From Lachnobacterium bovis DSM 14045 (GTDB lineage: Bacteria; Bacillota; Clostridia; Lachnospirales; Lachnospiraceae): a stretch of DNA of 64,000 nt. A model generated the notes under the pieces. The model was not told the origin of the DNA, did no database searches, and was given only the letters and a program-made list of their open reading frames with translations. A program made the position numbers and the translations under genes. The number at the start of each line of letters is the position of its first letter. Positions within the stretch are counted from its first letter, which is position 1. The stretch is taken from NCBI RefSeq assembly GCF_900107245.1, contig NZ_FNPG01000020.1, forward strand, positions 1-64,000. Reading direction: 5' to 3'. Of this stretch, positions 47,101-54,000 are shown in pieces.

Positions 47101-48062
47101 ATATTGTAAATAGTAATATCGGTAAAGCCTTAGATATTGGGTACACATACATAGTTGATAAATATATGCATATGCTTCCTGCTGGATTAGAAGGTGAAAT
47201 TGTAGTCGGAGGTGCAGGTGTATCGAAGGGATATTTAAATGCACCAGAACTTACAAATAAATCATTTGTAGAAGATAAGTGGAGAAATAATGGACTCATT
47301 TATCGTACAGGTGATAAAGGAAAATTACTAGAAAATGGCGACATTAGTATTCTAGGAAGAATGGATAAACAGGTTAAGTTACGAGGTTATAGAATCGAGA
47401 CTCAAGAGATTGAAACACAGATTGAGAATATGTCATTAGTTGATAATGCAGCAGTTACAGTAAAAGAAGATAAACTTGTAGCTTACTATGTTGGAACAGA
47501 AATCGAAGAAAATATCAGAGATTTCTTAAGTAAAAGACTTCCAAAATACATGGTACCAAATGTATTTATAAAACTAGATAAGTTACCACAGACTAGAATT
47601 GGAAAAATAGATTATAAACAATTGCCTGATTTAGTGCATGAGAATAAAGAAGTGGTAATGCCTCAGACAGCTGAAGAAAAAACAATATGGAATATTTGGC
47701 AGAATGTTCTTGGAACTTCAGAATTTGGCATAACTGATAATTTCTTTGATATAGGTGGTAATTCTATAAGATTAATGAGTGTTTACGGACAGTTAAATAA
47801 ATTATATCCAGATGAATTTACAGTTGCATCATTGTTCTCATTAACAACTGTAAAAGATATTAGTGAAAAAATCAGTTCAGACAAAAGCTCAACTAATAAT
47901 ATAGAAGTCGAATTTGATTTAGATAGTCCGTCTGAAAAAGAAAGATTTGAAGTTAAATTTTCAGAAGATGGTTATTCAGATGATGAATTAACAGAAGAAG
48001 ACATCTTAAGTGCACTAGATTCAGATGATATAGAACTTGATGATTTACTCAGTAAATTGTAA
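32172..48062 (+). CDS. Nonribosomal peptide synthetase, four modules (NRPS1)
   Basis: This 5296-residue cytoplasmic assembly-line enzyme has, in order (approximate residues): C1 (1-450; NHIISDG, first His replaced by Asn), A1 (465-957), T1 (Ser1006), C2 (1067-1500; HHIVVDG), A2 (1507-2017), T2 (Ser2057), E1 (2122-2593; NHLVIDAVS, VGWFT), C3 (2597-3090; HHILMDG), A3 (3097-3607), T3 (Ser3647), E2 (3696-4170; HHMVVDVVSW), C4 (4173-4640; HHLILDG), A4 (4653-5157), T4 (Ser5198) and an acidic tail. Pocket residues aligned by eye to GrsA: A1 DASIIADVC (aromatic-like, uncertain), A2 DSWFIGLIG (unassigned), A3 DFWNIGMVH (Thr), A4 DGTITAEVV (Tyr-type). E1 and E2 would give D-X2 and D-Thr. The acidic C-terminus and the basic N-terminus of NRPS2, 12 bases downstream, look like docking ends. 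There is no TE and no loading CoA-ligase domain. Confidence 0.95.
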   Translation: MFKLTDTQSELYELEQYSGSGVTWLTGDVFLTGKIDTKIALESIQEIVMQNEIFHLRIVTSNDKNEPEWEYVENIDLEKCTGIREFDESIACIEARDESNFESYNKAYLEWVNKEMENVPRMTEQLFKIWIVRRGNEIGMLLMMNHIISDGWTMSKIAEKFIKLYNAKLKNDTYDVTTNSYIEIMKEEQEYLKTNRFLKDKQFWENQIDKCSELTVLANHKMDQMKSRRVQLDLSKEHSKKIIEFCKKEKISEYVLYLSALGEVFHEQTNSDDFYIGSTLTNRTGRKRKDALGLLANTVPIYFSFKEEKQDKNVDNYIGSVKNFVGEVFRHQKHTYNRILKENNIGKIFDVSLNYQVASILDDVSSDLTFYNVPYQIESLVVHIFMTTDKQYKIMFDYQEEVFEDWEIKALQKHFMTFIDRVVDDWENFREKNARKVNLITKAEKELVLGIFNDTKCDIKGYTINGMFEEQVKKYPKKTAIIFGNEKITYEELNARANYVANKLNEKKIGVGDFVAISASKSVETVAAMLGTLKCGAAFVPIDPEYPQKRIDYILNDCKPEIFIETIGAETLEVEATVAETSKMKTMIDFCAKLHLGGKFNETNQCNTELDFISPHTKDDVAYMIYTSGTTGRPKGVLVEHSGVESLRMYFNKFRGIGVDDVVMQFASFSFDAAISEITMSILSGATMCIVTEQIRNDIDLLEKYLSDNHVTAGIFPPQYLMQLKNVPFKLLITAGSETNRKIIEKFGADKNCIYSNDYGPTEGTVCATAWKYEGGEIPRNIPIGKPIANKQVYVVKENNLCGIGVPGELCIAGEGLARGYHNQEELTKERFVDNPFGEGRLYKTGDRARWNEKGEIEFLGRIDNQVKIRGFRIEIAEIEEVMRQIDSVKSAAVVVKKNESTTEKYIDAYYTTDSDVRYEDVVSNMHEKLPNYMIPSHINQVTSIPLNRNGKVDVKELEKHIIKRIKKNSAPVNANEEIVLSVFKEVIGNEELGMEDNFFEEGGDSIKAIRIVAKLKEKNIFITVKNIIQSSTLREICKNIESVKDANTKSLEKEIKIEKRDKTIKYLPLTDIQKEIYIGAKLDSQGIAYNVPMIVKFKKELNEERANSAVNELLRTHASLRTAFITVDDELMQCYRDVEEYELKIDEYATIEDAFKKFLKPFDLENDLLFRMEIAKVDDAEYLMFDSHHIVVDGISMNILFDEFIKLYNREKLENTTIDFDDYIKWESDDESKTVKEKDLQYWEKVFEDGVEKNLIPADYERSGEISNEGKTVYKRIDGELFEKINSFCSKNKVTPFVLLMGAYSVLVYKLTSANELIIGVPTSGRFVESTSDMVGMFVSSLPFKVNVDSKEDFVSLVNGVGDNLFEILQHQNCTLNQIASRLDLKAENGQNPFFATMFGVNDIENAKNPDFELVDFEQNQAKFDITFDANRVDDNWELVLRYNKKLYKNEKMIQFLERYVKIVEQVMENPNIKVSDISILLEAEKNKLLFEYNDNKIDFERKDSNVVTLFHEQLEKNPNSVAVAFKGNYLTYRQLDDYSNILADQLVSKGIGRGIILPILTERSIEMLVMELAIIKTGAAFCPMDPAWPIERKNLICNRLDAKFILTGPGCYNALIKNMQVKLSDIKETMQKHLGEKNDSTSRRVYDGADIKGTDTFYVIYTSGSTGEPKGVVVPYNGIINRLMWMNQTLGMKACSSVLLTTNYVYDSSIWQFYWPLINGGKSVIPGPQDMLTADYLLEIIEKEKIGIVDFVPSVFNTIVEGMESMEDKSHALDSLVWVILGGEEIKPKAVNRFLTIFPHMKCINLYGPTEASIGCIYKALTGNKNTTIPIGKPISNVDILILDKDMNPVPEGICGEIYIGGVCLADGYKGDKKRTDLSFIPNPFKEIKSDRLYKTGDLAKWDENGDIFYLGRSDSQVKIRGFRIELQEIEAKILQYHKVKECIVLAVERSKDDKVLCAYIVGEASEAEIKDFLTAELPGYMVPSYYIKIDKIPISASGKANRKILPKPDFSVKKNKVIAPQNEIESRILSAWKKVLKEESISTDDNYFEIGGDSIKALQIVSILRRDNIEFTMPMLFANPTVMQLAKVVDVKDTKQNIKANASNNLNSSQNSDFNGKLKLSPIQKRYFKKYDANKHFNQAVMLENRKLWDKEILETVIQAVAKKHPMLRATFELKEDNTVVQTILPKEDFISEINVVDLVGTKDFKALDLNNAVNDENVIDPKIIDDLQRRLNPFEKTFECSLIGVGKDATKYRYLFVALNHLVIDAVSLRILIKEIISVYQMIEERENISKKNDGMSDEISNLLGVEHKSYKDFVMSLNDAKDKYHFTKYNDYWNQVDAKKAKLDSKSTLKSKMTDYYFENQKNVSFTLDSDITDSILTKANKAYDTKAEDLILTAFVKALKETKVDDSADIVVDMEAMGRNVTGNEADFAETVGWFTAIYPVSINSNFHNLNQQLVEVKEQLRAVPDKGVGYQLLSYDVECKNTKNCEISNETLYQDARYCFNYLGDLTLTENDKDIRLCEISNASMIHPKNKVPYAMSFTAFVKDNRLTVSVDYDKNTYEEIKIDEFKNKVEAVLEELSVKLVEQKNNIKTPSDFCRLKGNRFGMNQLQKIYEIAGKDIEKIYPLSPTQEGMLFHSIKDNGKGAYFEQNYLTIKGDISFENLKEAYKKVIENNDIFRTVFLYDNLESTYQVVKSAQAMDYIFEKEDISKEPKENQNHIIASYCKEDKQRGFDLQRGPLMRVKAFKTTENVWKLVWSDHHILMDGMCLAMLLDKFTAYYNALCEGAEIIDDKVFQYEDYIVWLEDQDISKAKEYWKNEVIDFEKTKELYKGGAKDDTTQNEYKQHLEKDVVNKLQRIASKNGVTLNALMQAAWAITLMRYKDTKDVIYGSVVSGRSVPIADVDKMIGLFISTLPIRIKAAKDAVFVDVAKQMMEKCANAEINSYCPLSEIQKFTEYGSTLFDHIFVFENFDFLNANNSDPKSAKADQNANREVSDLNKDLSNKNGFEIIETAANESTNYDLTVVVVPREEMRISFMYKKSIFTDDFMKQLMRHYINVINQVVENEEISIDEIEVLDKSDYEKINCKEAFEIGFPDESIVEMFNKQVSKYPERIAIQYENEKYTYREVDEFSNKIANTLLEKGIQQEDIIGILMPKSAVAIMVAIGILKAGGAYMPIDPSYPKERIDYMISDSNAKFVLIDKDNFGVEDTIDIQKDLSDNIGAVNVEVTADNLAYIIYTSGTTGKSKGTMITHRNVVRLFVNDKCLYDFNEKDVWVMFHSFSFDFSVWEMYGALLFGGKLIIITKDFARDTYKFVRLLESEKVTVLNQTPSAFNALSLQLEMEPSVELKVRYLIFGGEKLHPAVLKYFHERFSSCKIVNMYGITETTVHVTYKEITDYEIKENVSDIGVPIPTLGLTLVDSRLRPVPMGMQGEIVVWGHGVCRGYLNRPKLTAERFVESKNNIFNPYDKEKKEDSLRIYRSGDAGRYIENGLEYLGRIDQQVKIRGHRIELGEIKNCILKHSKIEDGVVIVHSDLDDNKSIVAYYQLKNGLNLEAHELREFVEEQLPAYMMPAHFIEIDKIPLNINGKVDKKSLPKPDMVAHNNTFEKPETDFEKYIAGIWEEVLNFAPIGLNDNYFEVGGDSIKVIKILSRVHADGYHFEVGDLFAHPTIKEFKNYVSRNENVYSQDEIFGKVKLTAIQEKIAMDDKAKTNQYNQMILLKSENRLDVVALQKSLKELVSHHDALRSVYVESVDANNVSAGKTDNITYEEDIRSYDKYLEIRKVSDISNIDFVNVVDITTQETISDSSGEKGTDIVRIEEICAKEQEKINLGSDKLYSVTLIKTKENDYIFFVIHHMVVDVVSWNVILEDFVNLYKASIEGKAIKLQDKTMSTKEYSEFLYSNELKEEVKQCYEVIWKEIASSRNSAQEKQIWNTTDYGSFKDTKEIEFDINGNIFDELRMKSLEITSANVEETLVAVTAKAVAKVSNKKQIAFAMESSGRFAKDKDIEVSRTVGWFTSIYPMNVSVKANPLEQICLVKESRRKIKDIEYTYNLVAKENTDIFVRPQISFNYLGRIDEVKGEFDIVNISNKSAIGNEISRDYAVDISCKVVGKENDMRLHYTIAYSDGIVDESWAQEVKAQIEETIKACTNAFEESLSLGQTRMITPSDFAIDLSMDELEYLNAIYGNKAIDYVKMTPMQKGMLYHVVSNPNDDAYYENFGMKISGDFSLEKIRTAFVLVGEKYPTLRTAFVNENISEPVQVILNKANLDIDIVDAREKSVAEIESMKYDFDKKAFVPEKGILSRVMLIQLEKDSYEIAWKFHHLILDGWSMSQILEEIFKTYIKLLEQEELDNIGLNELSTDVYRYIGKQNRYYAKEFWKNYLAGRNLNTKIAFEKLRIEESSNNKNETNENREFDFYVDKETTKELVKVAGKNVTLASIVISAWGLLLQMTTVEEEAVFGNVVSGRSMQLEGVNSAVGMFINTIPVCTSLQENETFVDSAKRLQGDLVNAERYSYYPLYEIQSDINKGNPIISHTVAFENYPVNEVLKEGLSSGNNNGFKVEDVALKEHTNYGIGAVFTPGERLKLNLTYKASVLRDEDCKKLGDAFCYLIKQIAYNPEIKIQDIKLLDEKSELELVKDYQVNQDTISLMDQFKNVVNKYPDSVAVKDEVYAFTYKELDEITNALAYNCVKEGIQTKDVVALMCKPSVSQALGIIGIMKSGAIYLPVDTSLPTERIKYMLKDSNAKRIVTDASLVDMVSEFDLPITIIDSKERKDSLGNVPDSGTLISRTDLADDKEDRLDKDGLNEGAYIIYTSGTTGKPKGVLVSKKNIAGAIAWRSKEYKLDTTDSILQLFSYAFDGFMTSFFTPIVSGAKVVFIENVLDVNKIGKIIETEKITHFISVPMLCQTIFENMTTEQLKSLRIITTAGDRLGEKTYQIIKEKNADVEIVNEYGPTECTVVSTIKRNVTLEDIVNSNIGKALDIGYTYIVDKYMHMLPAGLEGEIVVGGAGVSKGYLNAPELTNKSFVEDKWRNNGLIYRTGDKGKLLENGDISILGRMDKQVKLRGYRIETQEIETQIENMSLVDNAAVTVKEDKLVAYYVGTEIEENIRDFLSKRLPKYMVPNVFIKLDKLPQTRIGKIDYKQLPDLVHENKEVVMPQTAEEKTIWNIWQNVLGTSEFGITDNFFDIGGNSIRLMSVYGQLNKLYPDEFTVASLFSLTTVKDISEKISSDKSSTNNIEVEFDLDSPSEKERFEVKFSEDGYSDDELTEEDILSALDSDDIELDDLLSKL

Positions 48063-48074
48063 TTAAGGAGTATT

Positions 48075-51000
48075 ATGAAACAATTAGCAAAGTATTTACT
48101 AGAGTCAGCTAAAGCCGGAAAAATCGATAAAGCGGTAGCAGCTAAAGTAGTTATGGCTCTTAGTAAAAATGAAAAGAAAAATAGTACAAATGAGTATGCA
48201 ATTGTTGGTATGAATGGTGAATTTGCTCTAGGTGAAAACCTAGAGCAGTACCATAGCATATTAAAAAATGGTGTAGATTGTGTACGAGATTTTCCAGAAG
48301 AAAGAAAAGAATACGCTAAGAAGTATTTAGATTTTGTAGGAGCAAATTCGGATATTGAATTTGTAAAAGGGGGGTTCCTAGAAAATATTGCAGATTTTGA
48401 TTACGAGTTTTTCGGAATATCACCGGCAGAGGCAAAATTAATGGATCCAAACCAACGTAGATTTTTACAGACTGCGTGGAACTGTTTAGAAGATGCTGGA
48501 TATGGTGCATCACAGTTAAATGGAAAAAATGTTGGAGTTTTTGTTGGATATGATAACTCGTCAATTAATGAATACAAAAAGTTAGTAACGGATGTTAATC
48601 CAGAGGCAGCAGCTCTTTCTGTTGCAGGAAATATAATTCCGGTTATTGCAAGTAGAATTTCTTATATTTGTGATTACCATGGCCCTTCATCAATTTTTGA
48701 TACAGCCTGTTCATCGTCAGGTGTTGCTTTATATTTTGCGTGTCTTGCGATTGAAAGTGGGGAATGTGATTCAGCAATCGTAGGTAGTTCAAGAATCTGT
48801 ATGGTTCCAGCAGCTTTTAATACAAAAGTTGGAGTAGAAGCAGGAGATTGGAAAGCAAAAGCATTCGATGATTCAGCAGATGGAACAGGAGTCGGAGAAG
48901 GTGTTGGTGCAATCTATATCAAGAAATTAAAAGATGCAATAAGAGATAAAGATGACATTTATTGTGTTATCAAATCAGTTGCAATAAATTGTGATGGAGA
49001 TTCAAATGGAATAACAGCACCAAACCCAGATGCACAGGCAGTTCTTATTTCACATAATATCAAAAAAGCAAACATAGAAGCTGATTCAATTTCGTATTTT
49101 GAGGCGCACGGAACAGGCACTAAATTAGGAGATCCAATTGAGATAGAAGGAATTACAAAAGCAATTGGTTCTAAAACAAAAAAGCAACAGTTTTGTGCGA
49201 TAGGTTCAAGTAAGACAAATATAGGACATTTAGATCATGCATCGACAATGGCATCCATAATAAAGTCTGCTTTATCTTTAAAAAATAAGGAATTGTATCC
49301 AAGTCTTCATTTTAAAATGCCAAATAGACTTATTGATTTTTCATCAACGCCAGTGTATTTAAATACAGAATATAAACATTGGGAGATTGAAGAAGGCAAA
49401 AAAAGAAGACTAGCTATAAATGCATTTGGATTAAGTGGAACAAATGTAAATATTATTCTAGAAGAATATAATGAAAAAAATAAAACTATTCCAAATGATA
49501 TAATCACTAAAAAAGAAATAGAAGATAATCAATTTTTACCAATTACGATTTCAGCTAAAAGTGAGGAATCATTTAAAGCTAGAATTAGTAATATGATTTA
49601 TTATCTTGAAGAAAGCAATAATTCTCTTGCAGATATTTGTTACACGTTATTTAAAAACGAAGGAAAATATAAATACAAGTTTATTACTTTTGCGTCAAAC
49701 AAAGATGAAGCCATTAAATCGTTAGCTGAATATGAAGAACAATTATTTATTCAAGATGAAGATTATTCCGATGAGAGGCAATTAAAAAGATGCTTAGACA
49801 ATTTAAAAAAAGCATCCAAAGAACATATAAAATATGTGCAAAACTTCTTTGACAACAAAGAACTAGAATATGATTTTCCTGAGGATTGCCATAGAGTACA
49901 CATTCCGGTATATCCTTTTAAAAAGAATAAATGTCTTGTTGAGATACCTGATGTTTATATGCAAGAAGAATCAATTGCTACGAGTAGAACAAGTGCAAAC
50001 AGCACATATGAAAATGCTACGAAAAAAAGTACAATAAATAAAATAAATAAATTTAAACATTGTCCGATTCGTGGTAAAATGGTAAATTGTGATGAAAATC
50101 TTGCGCAAACGATGGCAAATATTTGGTGCTATGTGCTAGGTACACAGGAAGTTGAATTGAATGATAACTTTTATACACTAGGTGGTGATTCTATTTTTGC
50201 AATGAAATTTGTTGCAGAAATTAAGGAAAACCTTGGTGTTAATATATCGGTTAAAGATGCATTTATAAATCAAACTTTCGAAGAAATTACTAGATTTGTA
50301 AATGAGGCTTACAAACAGTTAGAAGTATCAAAAGAAGGTAATGAGAATACAGATATATCGAGTGCAGATATAGATGAAACAGATAATAAGAGTTTTGTTT
50401 TAAAAAGTTATGGTGCTCCTAAACAATATGAGATGACAAATTCGCAGAAGGGAATTTTTGTTACTCAGATGGTTAATCCAAACTCAACAGCCTACAATAT
50501 GTTCAATGCAATTAAAGTCGTTGGAAAATTCGATCAAGCTAAATTTTTACAATGTGTAAATGAAATAATTGCTAAGCAAGATTCGATAAGAACAAATTAC
50601 GTATCAGTTGATGGTCATTTTATGGCAGTTGTTAAGGATACTAATGAAGTTTGTGTTAAGGCTAGTCATTATGAGGTACCGGATTTAGAAAAAGAAAACA
50701 TAAAAAAATGTGCAAAATCGTTTATACGTCCATTCAATTTACAAAATGATTTGCTAATTAGAATCGGATTTGTAAATGTAAAATCATATGAAAACATTAA
50801 TGAAAATGAGACTGTTATTTTGTTTGACATTCATCATATAGCTTGTGATGGAATGTCGACAGGAGTGCTTATTAAGCAGGTTTATGAGAAATACTTTAAA
50901 GTGCAGGAGTTGGATGTCGTCTCAGGTAATGAAACAACATCAGACAACAAATTCGAAATTACATACAGCGATTATGCATGCTCTGTTAATGATTACGAGT

Positions 51001-54000
51001 TAACCATGGAATATAAGGAAAAAGAAGATGAGTTGGTAGAGAAACTATCAGGTGCTGAAATGTTGAAAATACCTACAGATTTTCCTAGAAATAATGAAGA
51101 AGAATTTGTAAACTCAGGAAATAAAATTAGTTTCGATTTAAGCAAAGCAGAATCAGAACAAATTAAAACCTTTGTAAAGAATAAAAAGATAACAGCATTC
51201 CAATTCTTTATTGCAATGTTTGAAATACTTTTATCTAAGTATAGTGGACAAAAAGATATAGTAGTTGGAGTTCCGACTGCAGGAAGAAATGATGTTAGAC
51301 TTGAATCGTTAGTAGGTTTATTTATAAATACACTTGCTATCAGAAATGAAGTCGATGACACCAAATCGTGTGAAGATTATTTGAAAGATGTAGCGGCTAC
51401 AGTACTTGATACATATGATAAACAATGTGTAAGTTTTTCAAGGATAGTTGAACGTCTTGAACTAAAACAAGATGAAAATTTAGGTCATAATCCATTATTT
51501 GATGTGATGTTTTCAATGCAAAACTTTAATCATGAACTTTTATCTATAGGTGAAACGCATTTTTCAAATGCGGATGTTATAAATGAAGTTTCTAAATTAG
51601 ATATTACAATGAATGTTAGTGAACATGATAATGTATTTAATGTAGAAATAGAATACTCTACAAGGTTGTTTATGGAAGAAACAATCCAAAGAATGTTAGA
51701 TAATTATCATGGAATAGTTGTACAATGTTTGAATGAACCAGATAAAAAGATACAGGATTTAGAACTTTCACAAAAAGAATTAGAGCTTTTAGCAAAAGTT
51801 GAAAATAATACAGTTGCATTTGATAAAAAGAAAACGCTCAAAACTATTCTAGAGAATTCATCTGAGAAATTAGCTGATAAAACAGCTTTGGTTTATGAAA
51901 ACAATAAAATCACATATAGAAGTTTAAATAACAAAGCAAATTATCTTGCAAAATTATTGATGGAACAGCATGGTATAAAGCCAAAAGATAGAGTCGCAAT
52001 TTTATGCGAACGTTCAATAGAGATGGTTATTGCGATGCTTGCATGTGTTAAGGCGGGAGTGACTTATCTACCTCTTGATCCAGATTATCCAGAGGATAGA
52101 CTTTGTTATATTTTAGAAGATAGTCAGACAAAATGTGTTATCAGATATAACACTAAAAAAGTTTGGGAAAATGATAAAAAACTAGATAATATCAAAGATA
52201 TCGTTTTATCGGATATCGCTTTATTAGAAATCTCTAATTTTGACACTACATTTGAAGCAAATATTCCAATGTATATGATTTATACATCAGGTTCTACGGG
52301 ATTGCCAAAGGGAGTAACAATTACACAGGCGAATGTTTGCAACTTTATATTAGGAATGAATGAATCTATTGGTTTTAATAAGGAAGAAAAAATTATTAGT
52401 GTAACAACAATAGGATTTGACATTTTTGTATTAGAAAGCTTTATGGCTCTCTCAAATGGAATGGAAATCGAGATTGCAAGTGTAGAATGTATAAACGATA
52501 TGGATAAACTTTGCCAGAAAATAATAGAAGGTAATATTGATATAATTCAGACTACCCCTTCACGAATCAGGGTAATGATGATTTCTGATTATTTTGATAC
52601 AGCAGCATGTTGTTTGAAGAAAGTTTTAGTTGGTGGCGAGCCATTCCCTAAAGACTTTTTAAGATTACTAGGTAAAACTTCGGCCAAAATATTTAATGTT
52701 TATGGACCAACTGAAACTACAGTATGGTCAACAGTTGGAGAACTTACAGATAGTAGTTACGTTCATGTTGGCAAACCAATCGCAAACACAAGATGTTTTG
52801 TTTTAAATGATAAAAAAGACAAAGTACCATATGGTTGTGTGGGTGAACTTGCAATTGGTGGCTATGGTGTATCGAATGGTTATTATAACAGAGAAAAATT
52901 AAATAAGGAAAAGTTTGTTGATTTAGTAGTCAATGAATTATCAAGTATAAATTCAACAGATGCGACAAATGAAAAAACATCACATGAGAAAGAAAGATTT
53001 TTCTTAACCGGAGATTTAGCATTTTGGAATAATGAAGGCAATCTAATAATCGTTGGAAGAAATGATCGAATGGTTAAATTAAATGGTTATAGAATTGAAC
53101 TTGATGAAATCCAAAATGTAATTGGAAGAATAGAGTGTGTCAAAGAAGCTTCTGTTTTCGTCAAAGGAGAAGATTATTTGGTTGCATGTGTTAGTCCAAA
53201 AGGCTCTAATCCGATTGATGAAAAAGATTTATATCAACAGATAAAAAATCAATTACCAAGATATATGATTCCAAATAATATATTGGTGTTAAAAGAACTT
53301 CCTCATACGCCAAACGGTAAATTAGATAATAAAAAACTTAAAGTTATGGCAGAATCAGGAGAATTATTTGATTTAGCAAGTCAACTAAAATCTTCAAACA
53401 CAGGAGATATGCTAGATGAATCAAATAAGATTTTATCAATCTGGCAGAAAGTTTTAAAATTACCTAATCTTACGATTGAAGATGATGTTTTTGAAAATGG
53501 CGCAAACTCACTTAAAGTAATAGAATTTATTGCTTACCTGAAAAAAACAGGTATAGATATAGTGATAAACGATGTGTTTTCAAATCCAACAGTTGAGGCA
53601 TTAGATGCTTATATAAAAACTAAGAAAAATACTAACCTTCTTAAAGATGCAGATAAGATAGAAAGCCTAGTGTTAAGTGAGTTAGGTATAAAAGTTAAGA
53701 TATTATGTAAGACTGTTGAAGATCAAAAATTTGTATTTTATGGAGTTGAATCGTTAGAGGATTTTGAGAAAAATCATAAAAAGGATTTATTAAAACTTCT
53801 GTCTAAAGAAGTTGCACCTTCGCACTATGTAACTCATTTTATAGAGTTAGAACAGATTTCGAAACTTAATAGTAAGACGTTAGAAATCGAAGATGTGTTA
53901 AAGAAAAGAAATCTGACCCATGATGCAACGGTGATTGATAAACTTTTGATGCAATGCAAGATTTTTGAAGAAGAAATACTTGCAATGGATTTTGAAAAAG

